Below, piece by piece: positions 46,238-55,426 of a DNA stretch of 64,000 bases. The DNA is from Erysipelotrichaceae bacterium. GTDB lineage: Bacteria > Bacillota_I > Bacilli_A > Erysipelotrichales > Erysipelotrichaceae. Numbering within the stretch: the stretch's first letter is position 1; each line of letters begins with the position of its first letter. A program made the position numbers and the translations under genes. The notes under the pieces were generated by a model. That model was not told where the DNA came from and did no database searches. It was given only the letters and a program-made list of their open reading frames with translations. The stretch lies in NCBI GenBank assembly GCA_022772735.1, contig JALEZD010000008.1:124001-188000 (forward strand), in the 5' to 3' direction.

Positions 46238-49200
46238 ATGATTATTTTTAAACAGTGTGGTATTAAACAAGAAGTTTATATCATCAAATATAATCAAGAA
46301 ATTATTTTGTATTTTGAAGAAGAAAAAATAATTATTTCTTTAAATGAAAAAATAAATTACAGATTTTCAAAAAAATTACAATTTTTTAAGCATAATGACT
46401 ATTTTGTAACATTTTATAATAAAATAACTAACAATCCATGCGACATTTACATAAGTATATTTGATGATAATTACAATTATTTTAAAAGGTATACTACAAA
46501 TAAAAAATGTATTTCAATAGGTAGTAGTATAGATGATGATATTTATATTCAAGATGTTAACATTAAAAAAAATCATTTAATTTTAAATTTATTAGACTTT
46601 TCCTTTGAAAATATTTATGAGCCATATGCATATAGTAACAACATATGTAGAAAAAATAATAAGAAAGTAAAAGAAATAAATTTATTGAATTTAAAAATAA
46701 TTTTTAATAAAGATTTTATAATGGTAAATTCTTGCATGAATATATTTGTAGGGTTGTCAATTTATAATTTATGTTTTAATAAATATGAAATTATACACAA
46801 TATTAATCTTGTTTATAAGAGATTTAGAAATGATTATTTGTTTGAATTTAAAAAATATAATATTAAAAATATAAATTTATACGAAAAAAACGAATCTAGT
46901 CCATTAATTTTTAGTATTGGTCCCGCAATAACACTTGCCTTTGCATCACTTTTAAGTGGATTGTTTTCTAGCTATAACTCATATTTACAGGGTAAAAATA
47001 TAAAAGAAATATTCCATCTATTACTTTTACCAGTTGTAATGATTATTAGTATATTATTGTGGAATCCACTTCAAAGAAAGTTTGAAAAAAGAAATTACGT
47101 TAGGAAAAAAACAAAAATAATAAATGATTATAAAAAATATTTAAACGATATAGAGTTATCAGTTATTAATAGTTTTGAAAGATATAAAAAATTTATTGAT
47201 GATAATTTCTATTTACCTAATCAATTTTATGAAAAAAAACTTTTTTGGCAAAAAAGTAAAAGTGATAATGATTGGTTATTATTATGTTTGGGTGTTGGAG
47301 ATATAAAAAACAAATTTGAAATTAATTATGAGGATGAGTATCATGAAGACATAAGAGAGTTAATAAATTCTTTCAAATTAAAAACTAGTACTATTAATCA
47401 AATAAAAATGTTATTCAATTTAATAGAAAATAAAAATTTGAGTGTAGTTTTTAATAGTAAAGATGATGATTTATTTTTATTTTATTTATTATATCAAATA
47501 TGTATATATTATCCTTATGATGAAGTTAAAATTGCAATAATTTGTGAAAGAGATTATTTATATAAAAATAGCTTTATATATCATATACCTCATCTATATA
47601 ATGAATCAAATAATAGATATCTTGCGACAAATTCTGAAGAAGTAAAAAGATTAAATAAAATTATTGATGAAGATGTAATATGTTTTGTATTAAGTGAAAA
47701 ATTATCTGAATATTTTAATCCTAAAAACAATATTTCAATTTATAAAAATAGTAGTTATGATAATATTCCAAATTTTATTAATTCTTACATTATTTTGAAT
47801 GGATATAATGGAATGCTATTTATTAAAAATAAAACAAAAGTTTGTTTTAAATTCAATGAACTATCGCAATTTAATAAACAAGAAATAAGCAATATTTTTT
47901 TAGATAACAGATTATCAACCCAAAAAATTATTAAAAATAATATATTTATAACATTATTTGATGAATATAGTTTAAAAAATGAAACAATTTTAAATAATTG
48001 GAATACAAATTCTAAATTAAATAATTTAAAAGTTTTGATAGGAAAAACAGTGCATAATGAAAATATATACTTGGATTTACATGAAAATGGTAATGGTCCA
48101 CACGGGCTTATTGCAGGAACAACAGGTTCTGGTAAAAGTGAATTAATCATTACATTAATGGTTGGGTTATCTATAAATTATAGTCCAAAATATGTTAACT
48201 TTTTGTTAATTGATTTTAAAGGAGGAGGAATAATAAACAACTTTAAAAATAAAGATTTTGTATTGCCACATATTGTAGGTGCTATTTCTAATTTGGATAA
48301 AAATATGCTTATTAAATGCATAGTTTCATTAAAATTTGAATGTGAAAAAAGACAAAAATTATTTAAAAAAATGGGAGAAATATTTAATTTTCATAATATA
48401 AACATAGATACATACATTAACTTATATGAGGATTCATTGGGAATTGAACGATTATCACATTTAATTATAATTGTTGATGAGTTTGCAGAATTAAAAAAGA
48501 ATGAACCTGATTTTCTTTATGAGCTAATAACAATCGCAAGAATTGGAAGAAGTTTAGGAATACATTTAATATTATCAACTCAAAAACCAAGTGGAATTAT
48601 TGATGATCAAATATGGTCAAATTGTCATTTTAAAATTTGCTTGAAAGTACAAGATTATCAAGACTCATTAGATGTAATAAAAATCAAAGATGCTGCAAAA
48701 ATAAAAAATATTGGAAAGTTTTATATGCTTTATGATGAAATTCTTCAAGAGGGACAAGCTATATATTCTAATGCTCCTATTGAATTGAAAAACGAAAAGA
48801 TAATTATACTTGATTCATTAAAAGAAAAAATATATGAAACAAAAACAAAAAATAATTTACTAAATACACAATTATCATATGTAGTTAAAAAAATTCAACA
48901 GTTAAATACATATAATGTTAATAATTTATGGTTAAATGAAATAAAATTTGAAGATTACAATATAAATTTTAATAATAAAATATTTTTAGGTATTGTAGAT
49001 GATTTTTATAATGGTAATCATAAAGAGTTATATGCTTCTAAAGAAAATATAGTAGTATATTCATTAGATATTTCTGAAAAAATAAAATTTTTAAAAACTT
49101 ATTTATATTTTTTGTCAAAAAATTATATTGATAATGAGATATATATTTTTAATTTCCTAAATGTTAGTTTAAATGAATACAAAAAATTGCCTAATATTAT

Positions 49201-49996
49201 TGAAATAGTAAATAATAATGATTTTGATAAAGTTGATAAAATATTTTTAAGATGTATGGAAGCAATTAAGAATACTAACATCAAAATAACATTAATAATA
49301 ACCCACTATCCAACATTTAAAGAAATTTTTGAAACATATTTTAATAAATTAAAGTATTTTATTGAAAATGGTGTTTATTATGGAATTAATATTTTAATAT
49401 TTACATCTTTACACAATACACTTAGTTATAGTGAAAGTTTATTAATAGAAAAAAAGATATCTTTGTATAATTTAAGCAAAAATGAAATATGTTCTATTTT
49501 TGAAATAAATACTAATTTAGTCGCAAATAAAAAAGGTTTTGGATTAATTAAATTTGATAATTTATTAGAATTTAAAATTTATGAAATTTGTGAAAAAACA
49601 TTAAATAATTTTATTTCAACTAATCAAAATAAAGATAAAATATATAAAATTAATTCTATAAATAAAAATTTAAGTATTAAAGATTATAATGGATTAAATG
49701 TACCTATAGGAATAGATTATAAAACAAATAAATGGATAGAAATTTATTCGGAAGGTATATATATTACAGGAGTAGATACTATACTGCTTGATGAGTTTAT
49801 TGAAAAAAGAAGAGGGTGTATTATTGAAATTGTTTCATGTAATAAAATGTCTTTAAATAGCGACAAACCATTACTATGGATAGGTGAAGGATATTTAAAT
49901 CAATATATAATACCTGTGAAATTAAAATATGATTTACAATCTGATGAGGGGATATATTTCTATAAAAATGAAATTAGAAAGGTTTATATAGTCTAA
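46238..49996 (+). CDS. essC: EssC-like FtsK/SpoIIIE ATPase of a type VII secretion system
   Basis: 1252 residues, shorter than Staphylococcus EssC (about 1480). An FHA-like region is at about 88-125 (CISIGSSIDDDIYIQDVNIKKNHL), two membrane helices at about 224-245 and 258-277, then a basic region and ATPase domain 1 with Walker A GTTGSGKS (627-634), the DFKGGG loop and Walker B IIIVDEFAEL (about 742-752). Domains 2 and 3 are recognisable by LGIVDD (about 913) and VPIGIDY (near 1155), but both P-loops are gone (VYSLDISEK and ITGVDTILL). ATPase 1 would power substrate export; the others probably bind substrates. Start ATG 46238 lies one base after the lipoprotein stop. Confidence 0.85.
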   Translation: MIIFKQCGIKQEVYIIKYNQEIILYFEEEKIIISLNEKINYRFSKKLQFFKHNDYFVTFYNKITNNPCDIYISIFDDNYNYFKRYTTNKKCISIGSSIDDDIYIQDVNIKKNHLILNLLDFSFENIYEPYAYSNNICRKNNKKVKEINLLNLKIIFNKDFIMVNSCMNIFVGLSIYNLCFNKYEIIHNINLVYKRFRNDYLFEFKKYNIKNINLYEKNESSPLIFSIGPAITLAFASLLSGLFSSYNSYLQGKNIKEIFHLLLLPVVMIISILLWNPLQRKFEKRNYVRKKTKIINDYKKYLNDIELSVINSFERYKKFIDDNFYLPNQFYEKKLFWQKSKSDNDWLLLCLGVGDIKNKFEINYEDEYHEDIRELINSFKLKTSTINQIKMLFNLIENKNLSVVFNSKDDDLFLFYLLYQICIYYPYDEVKIAIICERDYLYKNSFIYHIPHLYNESNNRYLATNSEEVKRLNKIIDEDVICFVLSEKLSEYFNPKNNISIYKNSSYDNIPNFINSYIILNGYNGMLFIKNKTKVCFKFNELSQFNKQEISNIFLDNRLSTQKIIKNNIFITLFDEYSLKNETILNNWNTNSKLNNLKVLIGKTVHNENIYLDLHENGNGPHGLIAGTTGSGKSELIITLMVGLSINYSPKYVNFLLIDFKGGGIINNFKNKDFVLPHIVGAISNLDKNMLIKCIVSLKFECEKRQKLFKKMGEIFNFHNINIDTYINLYEDSLGIERLSHLIIIVDEFAELKKNEPDFLYELITIARIGRSLGIHLILSTQKPSGIIDDQIWSNCHFKICLKVQDYQDSLDVIKIKDAAKIKNIGKFYMLYDEILQEGQAIYSNAPIELKNEKIIILDSLKEKIYETKTKNNLLNTQLSYVVKKIQQLNTYNVNNLWLNEIKFEDYNINFNNKIFLGIVDDFYNGNHKELYASKENIVVYSLDISEKIKFLKTYLYFLSKNYIDNEIYIFNFLNVSLNEYKKLPNIIEIVNNNDFDKVDKIFLRCMEAIKNTNIKITLIITHYPTFKEIFETYFNKLKYFIENGVYYGINILIFTSLHNTLSYSESLLIEKKISLYNLSKNEICSIFEINTNLVANKKGFGLIKFDNLLEFKIYEICEKTLNNFISTNQNKDKIYKINSINKNLSIKDYNGLNVPIGIDYKTNKWIEIYSEGIYITGVDTILLDEFIEKRRGCIIEIVSCNKMSLNSDKPLLWIGEGYLNQYIIPVKLKYDLQSDEGIYFYKNEIRKVYIV

Positions 49997-50250
49997 TGAA
50001 AAATATGGTACATTTGTATTTAGATTTTGCAGCATCTAAAGTCATATATGAATGTTATTTTTCTTTAGAGTTAACATTAATGGAAAATATATGTCTTTTA
50101 TTTAAACATATTGAAAACGATTTAATAGATACATATAAGATAGACAAATATTTTATAATTTACGAAAAAAGAAATAATATAAAGTTAAATTTGTTTGTTG
50201 AATTAAAAAAACTTAATCTAATAGATGATTTAACATTAGTTGTTTATTAA
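49996..50250 (+). CDS. YukD/EsaB-like small protein
   Basis: 84 residues. Sequence identity to known proteins is weak, but the size, the strand-helix-strand pattern ending in LIDDLTLVVY, and the position beside essC fit the ubiquitin-like YukD/EsaB component of Gram-positive type VII systems, which acts in the cytosol. The start overlaps the essC stop by one base; ATG 50005 is an alternative. The -35 of the pepF promoter lies in its last codons. Confidence 0.55.
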   Translation: MKNMVHLYLDFAASKVIYECYFSLELTLMENICLLFKHIENDLIDTYKIDKYFIIYEKRNNIKLNLFVELKKLNLIDDLTLVVY

Positions 50251-50268
50251 CTTTTTAAGTTATATAAT
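50240..50268 (+). promoter_or_regulatory. pepF promoter
   Basis: TTGTTT (50240-50245), 17-base spacer, TATAAT (50263-50268), 19 bases before the gene. Confidence 0.6.
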
Positions 50269-50286
50269 ATTTTTTGAGGTGATAAA

Positions 50287-51981
50287 ATGAAGTTTGAAGA
50301 AATGAAATATGAGCGTCCAGATTTTGAAAAAACTAGCAAAGAGTTAAATCTTTTATTAGATGAGTTAGAAAATGCTGATAATAGTGTAGAGTTCCTTAAA
50401 TTATTTGACAAAATGAATACAATTACAAGTCACGTGTTTACAATGTCAACACTATCAAGTATAAGACACACTATTAATACTGCTGATGAATTTTATGATA
50501 AAGAAAACAGCTATTGGGATGAAATTACACCAAAATATATGGCTCTAGATACAAAGTCAAAAAAAATTGCTTTGTCAAAGCCATATAGAGATGAATTACT
50601 TAAAGAAATTCCTGAAACATATTTTAAACTTGCTGAATTTCAACTTAAATCATTTAGTGAAGACATTTTAGATGATTTACAAGAAGAAAATAGATTAACA
50701 AGTGAATATGTTAAATTAAAAGCTAGCGCTAAAATTGAATTTGATGGAGAAATATTAAATCTTGCGCAATTTAAACCTAAATTTGAGTCTAATGATAGAA
50801 ATTATAGAAAAAAAGCGTTTGATGCTTATATAAAATTTTATAGTGATAATGCAGCAAAATTTGAAGAAATTTACGATAAATTAGTTAAATTAAGAGATAA
50901 AATGGCAAAGAAATTAGGTTATGAAAACTTTATAACCTTAGGATATTATAGAATGAATAGATTTGACTATAATGAAGAAATGGTTAGTAATTATAGAAAA
51001 CAAGTTCTTGAGGATATTACTCCATTTGCTAAAAAACTTACAAAACAACAAGCTAATCGTTTAAATATAGACAAAGTTAGATATTATGATTACACATATA
51101 AATATGTAGGAGGAAATCCAACTCCAAAAGGTACATTTGAAGAACAAATTAGTGCAGCTAGACAAATGTATCATGAAATGAGTAGTGAAACTGGAGAATT
51201 TATTGATGTAATTATTGACAATAACTTATGGGATTTGCAAAGTAAACCAAATAAAGGGCTAGGAGGATATTGTACTTCTATACATGAATATAAAGTTCCA
51301 TTTATTTTCGCAAACTTTAATGGTACAAGTGGTGACGTAGATGTTTTAACACATGAGGCAGGTCATGCATTTCAAGCTTACATGTCAAGAAATATAAAGG
51401 TTCCTGAATGTGTTTGGCCAACTATGGAATCATGTGAAATTCATTCTATGAGTATGGAATTTTTTGCGCATCCATGGATGGAAAAGTTTTTTAAAGAGGA
51501 TACTGAAAAATATTACCACTCACATGTGGAATCAGCAATTATGTTTTTACCATATGGTGTTTTAGTTGATCATTTCCAACACGAAGTTTATAAAAATCCA
51601 AATATGACGCCTGAAGAAAGGTATGAATGTTGGAGAAATCTTGAAAAACAATACTTACCACATAAAGATTATGAAGGTTGTGAATTTTTAGAAAAAGGTG
51701 GCTGGTGGTTCCAGCAAGGACATATATTTGAAATGCCATTCTATTATATAGATTATACACTTGCCCAAGTATGTGCACTTCAATTTTTTAAAAAATCAAA
51801 AGACAATTATGCTGAAGCATGGAAGGATTATTTACATCTATGCAAATTAGGTGGAACAATGAGTTTTGTTCAACTAGTTAAAGAAGCAAAATTAAATGTT
51901 CCATTTGAAGATGGAAGTTTAAAATCAATTGTTGAATTGATTGAAAATCATTTTAATACAATTGACGAAAGCAAACTTTAG
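50287..51981 (+). CDS. M3 family oligoendopeptidase (PepF-like)
   Basis: 564 residues. The zinc site is VLTHEAGHAFQ with the downstream Glu in ESCEIHSMSMEFF; GGYCTSIHEYKVPFIFANFNGT before it is typical of M3 oligoendopeptidases. These cytosolic enzymes degrade oligopeptides. GAGGTGAT precedes ATG 50287. The stop overlaps the convergent radical SAM gene by 4 bases. Independent promoter, so it is not clearly part of the secretion locus. Confidence 0.95.
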   Translation: MKFEEMKYERPDFEKTSKELNLLLDELENADNSVEFLKLFDKMNTITSHVFTMSTLSSIRHTINTADEFYDKENSYWDEITPKYMALDTKSKKIALSKPYRDELLKEIPETYFKLAEFQLKSFSEDILDDLQEENRLTSEYVKLKASAKIEFDGEILNLAQFKPKFESNDRNYRKKAFDAYIKFYSDNAAKFEEIYDKLVKLRDKMAKKLGYENFITLGYYRMNRFDYNEEMVSNYRKQVLEDITPFAKKLTKQQANRLNIDKVRYYDYTYKYVGGNPTPKGTFEEQISAARQMYHEMSSETGEFIDVIIDNNLWDLQSKPNKGLGGYCTSIHEYKVPFIFANFNGTSGDVDVLTHEAGHAFQAYMSRNIKVPECVWPTMESCEIHSMSMEFFAHPWMEKFFKEDTEKYYHSHVESAIMFLPYGVLVDHFQHEVYKNPNMTPEERYECWRNLEKQYLPHKDYEGCEFLEKGGWWFQQGHIFEMPFYYIDYTLAQVCALQFFKKSKDNYAEAWKDYLHLCKLGGTMSFVQLVKEAKLNVPFEDGSLKSIVELIENHFNTIDESKL

Positions 51982-52793
51982 CGATTAAATCTTAAGCGAT
52001 ATGTACAGTGTTTACAAAGCTGTTCAATCGCTTTTTTATTTTTAAATCCATTGACTATATTTAAAAATTTTTCACTTTGTAAAATTTCAGATAATTTACT
52101 ATTATAAATATTTCCAATATTTATATCACCATCACTATCTAAACAGCACGCACTAATATTACCATTAGATAATATGGATATCATCTCTAAACCACCATAA
52201 CAAAAACCATAATCTGATACAAAGGGATTATTTAATGATGGCCATAAAAATAGATTATCAAATGCAACAAAAACTTTTTCTTTTATTTTATAACTTTTAT
52301 TTTTATTAGTAACTTTAAAAGAATAATTGTTTTCTAGATAGTTTAAAATAGTTTTACTTTTTAAATCCATTGTGTTTTCATTGTAAAATCTTAGTTCACA
52401 GTATGTATCATTACATTTATCAATAAAGTCAAGTATATCATTTATGTAATCAATTGGGTTTATATTTTGATAGGGAATACTATGTAATGAAAAACTAATT
52501 TTTCTAACTTTATCAGCTAAAAAGATATTTTTACTTATTAAAGAGCCATTAGTAGTTATATGTATTTTAAAATCTCTTGAGTAAGCAATGTCTATGAATT
52601 CTTTTAGATTTGGATGGAGAAGAGGTTCACCTTGAACATGTAAGTAAATAAATTTACAAACATGTTCAATTTCATCTAAAATATGTTTGAATTCTTCTAT
52701 AGTCATATACTTTGTTTCTCTAATATTATGTTTACAAAAGCTACATTTTAAATTGCATTGATTAGTTATTTCTATATATATTCTTTTTATCAT
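51978..52793 (-). CDS. Radical SAM/SPASM-domain protein
   Basis: 271 residues from the minus-strand ATG at 52793; an upstream ATG at 52832 is in frame but lies within the ABC gene's terminator. The 4Fe-4S motif is CNLKCSFC near the N-terminus, with HVQGEPLLHPN and SFSLHSIP. A C-terminal SPASM-like region has CYGGLEMISI, SACCLDSDGDINIGNI and LCKHCTYR, able to bind an auxiliary cluster. Such enzymes modify peptides or proteins or mature cofactors. No candidate precursor peptide was seen next to it. The product of the reaction is unknown. Confidence 0.85.
   Translation of the reverse strand: MIKRIYIEITNQCNLKCSFCKHNIRETKYMTIEEFKHILDEIEHVCKFIYLHVQGEPLLHPNLKEFIDIAYSRDFKIHITTNGSLISKNIFLADKVRKISFSLHSIPYQNINPIDYINDILDFIDKCNDTYCELRFYNENTMDLKSKTILNYLENNYSFKVTNKNKSYKIKEKVFVAFDNLFLWPSLNNPFVSDYGFCYGGLEMISILSNGNISACCLDSDGDINIGNIYNSKLSEILQSEKFLNIVNGFKNKKAIEQLCKHCTYRLRFNR
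51994..52040 (+). terminator. pepF terminator inside the convergent radical SAM gene
   Basis: AAGCGAT (51994-52000) and ATCGCTT (52027-52033), with an inner ACAG/CTGT stem, are followed by a T-rich run. The whole hairpin is within the last codons of the minus-strand gene. Confidence 0.55.
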
Positions 52794-52809
52794 AAATGTA
52801 TTATATATA

Positions 52810-52836
52810 TTAAAAATAATGGCTTCAACCATTATT
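52810..52836 (-). terminator. Terminator of the amino-acid ABC operon
   Basis: AATAATGG (52815-52822) and CCATTATT (52829-52836) around a 6-base loop; on the minus strand the T-run is at plus 52810-52814. It overlaps the stop codon of the ATPase gene. Confidence 0.6.
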
Positions 52837-53560
52837 TTAAATATCTTTTTAGAAATTCTTTTGTTCTATCTTGTGAAGGATTAGTAAATATTACATCAGG
52901 TGTTCCACTTTCAACAATTATCCCTTTATCCATAAAAATAACTTTATTAGATACATCTTTTGCAAATTCCATTTCATGTGTAACTATTATCATTGTCAAT
53001 CCTTCATTTGCTAAATCTTTCATTACATTTAATACTTCATGAACCATTTCAGGATCTAATGCACTTGTAGGTTCATCAAATAATAATACTTTAGGATTCA
53101 TACATAAAGCTCTTGCAATTGCAACTCTTTGTTTTTGACCACCTGAAAGAGTGGAACATGTTGCATGCGCAAAATCCTTCATACCAACTTTATCCAAGTA
53201 GTAAATCGCTTTTTTCTCAGCTTCTTCTTTAGAAATATTTAACACTTTTATTTGGGCTATTGTACAATTCTTTATGACACTCATATTATTAAATAAATTA
53301 AAAGATTGAAAAACCATACCAACTTTTGAGCGATAAGAATTAATATTTTTTATGTTATAAATATTTTCATTTTCAAATAAAATTTCGCCACTATCAAATG
53401 TTTCAAGTTGATTAATACACCTTAAAATAGTACTTTTACCAGAACCACTTGCACCAATTAAACAAACAACATCTTTTTCTTTTACTTCAAAATTTATACC
53501 TTTTAAAACTTCTAATTCACCAAATTTTTTGTGAATATTCTTAACTTCAATAATACTCAT
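52832..53560 (-). CDS. Polar amino acid ABC transporter ATP-binding protein, probably lysine
   Basis: 242 residues. Walker [10 protein letters not shown], signature [15 protein letters not shown], Walker [17 protein letters not shown] and switch His in IIVTHEM identify the PAAT (GlnQ/ArtP) group. Start chosen at the ATG at 53560, the fourth codon after an in-frame ATG at 53572, because the MSIIEVKNI start matches the family. The third gene of the operon, encoded after the binding protein and permease. The upstream lysine riboswitch points to lysine as substrate. Confidence 0.93.
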   Translation of the reverse strand: MSIIEVKNIHKKFGELEVLKGINFEVKEKDVVCLIGASGSGKSTILRCINQLETFDSGEILFENENIYNIKNINSYRSKVGMVFQSFNLFNNMSVIKNCTIAQIKVLNISKEEAEKKAIYYLDKVGMKDFAHATCSTLSGGQKQRVAIARALCMNPKVLLFDEPTSALDPEMVHEVLNVMKDLANEGLTMIIVTHEMEFAKDVSNKVIFMDKGIIVESGTPDVIFTNPSQDRTKEFLKRYLK

Positions 53561-53561
53561 A

Positions 53562-54335
53562 CTATGCACCATTTCCTTTTAAATTTTGATTTACTATAGA
53601 TGTATCAGAACTTGGGTAATTTGATTTTGTGTTATTTAGTTTGTTTTCGATATATCTCAATAAATTACTACAAATTACAGTTAATGTTAAATAAATTAAA
53701 GCTGTAACTAAAAATGTTTCTTTGTATTTGAAAACACTTCCTGCAATAGAACTTGATTGAAAGAATAATTCTGTAACTGAAATGACATTTAAAACAGAAC
53801 TATCTTTTATATTAACGATTAATTCATTACCCATAGCAGGGAATGAGTTTTTTATTGCCTGAGGTATGATGATATATAACATACTTTGAAAATTTGTCAT
53901 ACCTAATGATCTTGCTGCTTCGTTTTGACCTTTATCTATTGATTGAATACCAGCTCGTATTATTTCTGACATATATGCACCAGTATTTATAGAAATAATA
54001 AACATTCCTGCAACAATTGGTGTCCAATTTAATGTTGTTCTTAAAGAGTGATAAATAAATACTGCTTGAACCATCATAGGAGTTCCTCTAAAAACTTCTA
54101 TGTATATACCTGAAATTAAATAATAAATTTTTTTAAAAATTTTTTGTATTTGAGTGTCACTTTTTTCAATAGGTATTGCTCTAATACCACCAATTAAAAG
54201 ACCAATAATTAAACCAAATGCTGTTCCTACGATAGATATTAATAAAGTATTTTGTATACCATATAAAAATGAAGGTAAATACTTTGTAAAAATTTCAAAA
54301 GATTCTTTAAATAAACCTATGTATAAGTATTGCAT
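53562..54335 (-). CDS. Polar amino acid ABC transporter permease, probably lysine
   Basis: 257 residues with five or six helices. The family motif [11 protein letters not shown] and the EAA loop [23 protein letters not shown] are present, followed by [14 protein letters not shown]. It forms the membrane channel of the transporter. Spaced 2 bases from the binding protein gene and coupled to the ATPase gene. Confidence 0.94.
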   Translation of the reverse strand: MQYLYIGLFKESFEIFTKYLPSFLYGIQNTLLISIVGTAFGLIIGLLIGGIRAIPIEKSDTQIQKIFKKIYYLISGIYIEVFRGTPMMVQAVFIYHSLRTTLNWTPIVAGMFIISINTGAYMSEIIRAGIQSIDKGQNEAARSLGMTNFQSMLYIIIPQAIKNSFPAMGNELIVNIKDSSVLNVISVTELFFQSSSIAGSVFKYKETFLVTALIYLTLTVICSNLLRYIENKLNNTKSNYPSSDTSIVNQNLKGNGA

Positions 54336-54337
54336 AA

Positions 54338-55141
54338 TTATTCACCTGCAGGTTGACGGTTAACTGCCAAAAGCATCAATTCATTTCTTTCTTCAATAGA
54401 AATTTTATCTAAAGATGTTTGTACTTGTTTTAATAATTCATCATTATTTTTTGAGATTGCAATAGAAACACTTGAATCAACTTCAAAACCTTTATCTTTT
54501 TCAAATTTAATATATGTTAAATCTTTATTTGAGCTTATTACTCCCTCAGCAACGGGTAATTCTGCAGTAATAGCATCAACTTCACCACTTTGAAGAGCAA
54601 CAATCATTAATGGATATGTTGGTAAAGGAGTAGCATGATTTACATTTTTAATCTGGTCAATAATTTCATCATAAGTAGTATTTAATTGACCAAGTACAGT
54701 TGCATTTGCAAAATCTTGAATATTTGTTGAATTTATATACTTACTGTCTTTTTTAATTATTAAAACCATTTCTGACTCATAATAAGGTGTAGTAAAGTTT
54801 ACATTTTGTGCTCTTTCTGGTGTTTCTGACATACCTGCGATTATTGCATCTATTTCATTTGAAGATAGGGCAGGCTCTAATCCTTCCCAAGATATCTTTT
54901 TAATTACAAGATCTTTTCCTAAATCATCAGCAATTTTTTTAGCAATAGCAACATCATAACCATCGCAATAATCAACGCTACTAATAGATATTGTTGTGTC
55001 ATTTTTTTCTAATGTAGTCCAGTTAAAGGGAGCATAATTACATTCCATACCAACAGTAAATGTATTTTTTGATGTAGTGTTTTTACTACTTGAACATCCT
55101 ACGATCAATAAAGCTAAACAAAATAAACCGATTTTTTTCAT
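54338..55141 (-). CDS. Amino acid ABC transporter substrate-binding lipoprotein, probably lysine
   Basis: 267 residues. The signal MKKIGLFCLALLIVGCSSS has lipobox IVGC, so Cys16 is lipidated. The SBP family 3 domain shows VGMECNYAPFNW, the DGYDVAIAKKIADDLGKDLV and DAIIAGMSETPERAQNVNF blocks. It captures the amino acid outside the membrane. AGGATAG precedes the ATG. It is the first gene behind the lysine riboswitch. Confidence 0.94.
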   Translation of the reverse strand: MKKIGLFCLALLIVGCSSSKNTTSKNTFTVGMECNYAPFNWTTLEKNDTTISISSVDYCDGYDVAIAKKIADDLGKDLVIKKISWEGLEPALSSNEIDAIIAGMSETPERAQNVNFTTPYYESEMVLIIKKDSKYINSTNIQDFANATVLGQLNTTYDEIIDQIKNVNHATPLPTYPLMIVALQSGEVDAITAELPVAEGVISSNKDLTYIKFEKDKGFEVDSSVSIAISKNNDELLKQVQTSLDKISIEERNELMLLAVNRQPAGE

Positions 55142-55157
55142 ATTCTATCCTCCATAT

Positions 55158-55197
55158 AAATAAAATAAATCCATACACTATTGTATACGGATTTATT
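55158..55197 (-). terminator. Riboswitch-controlled transcription terminator
   Basis: On the minus strand AATAAATCC.TATAC and GTAT.GGATTTATT (plus 55164-55197) form a long hairpin followed by TTATTT (plus 55158-55163). Its 5' arm includes TACAATAG (plus 55178-55185), complementary to the 3' end of the riboswitch core. Confidence 0.75.
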
Positions 55198-55204
55198 AAA
55201 ACAC

Positions 55205-55372
55205 AATACAATAGCACCCTCCTAAATATTAGGAGGAGTGTTATGAGTATTCCTCATAACCCCATCAATTTATTTTGCCAAATAAATTAATTCGGCGATG
55301 ATTACCTTTCATATAGTTCAAAGTTTGCCAACTCCCTATACTACTAATTTGCATCGCTACCTCTATATACGA
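55205..55372 (-). promoter_or_regulatory. Lysine riboswitch (L box)
   Basis: Read on the minus strand, the segment contains the L-box core in order: ATAGAGGTAGCG, AGTAG, a GAAAGG then CATCGCCGAA, a TTTATT/AATAAA helix, GATGGGG, a GTTATGAG/CTCATAAC helix and a final CCTCCTAA/TTAGGAGG helix ending in GGGTGCTAT. The closing P1 helix pairs ATAG with CTAT. It sits between a consensus promoter and a three-gene amino-acid transporter, with a terminator downstream. Lysine binding should stabilise P1 and switch transcription off. Confidence 0.88.
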
Positions 55373-55388
55373 ATAATTTTATTCTCAA

Positions 55389-55417
55389 ATAATATATTAA
55401 TATTTAACTATTGTCAA
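55389..55417 (-). promoter_or_regulatory. Promoter of the lysine transport operon
   Basis: Minus-strand TTGACA (plus 55412-55417), exact 17-base spacer, TATTAT (plus 55389-55394). Transcription would start about 10 bases before the riboswitch. Confidence 0.8.
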
Positions 55418-55426
55418 ATATAAAGA

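Noticed and set aside
55090..55290. Open frame over the lysine riboswitch on the plus strand
   Set aside because: It is antisense to the riboswitch and the signal peptide of the binding protein and has no start signals.
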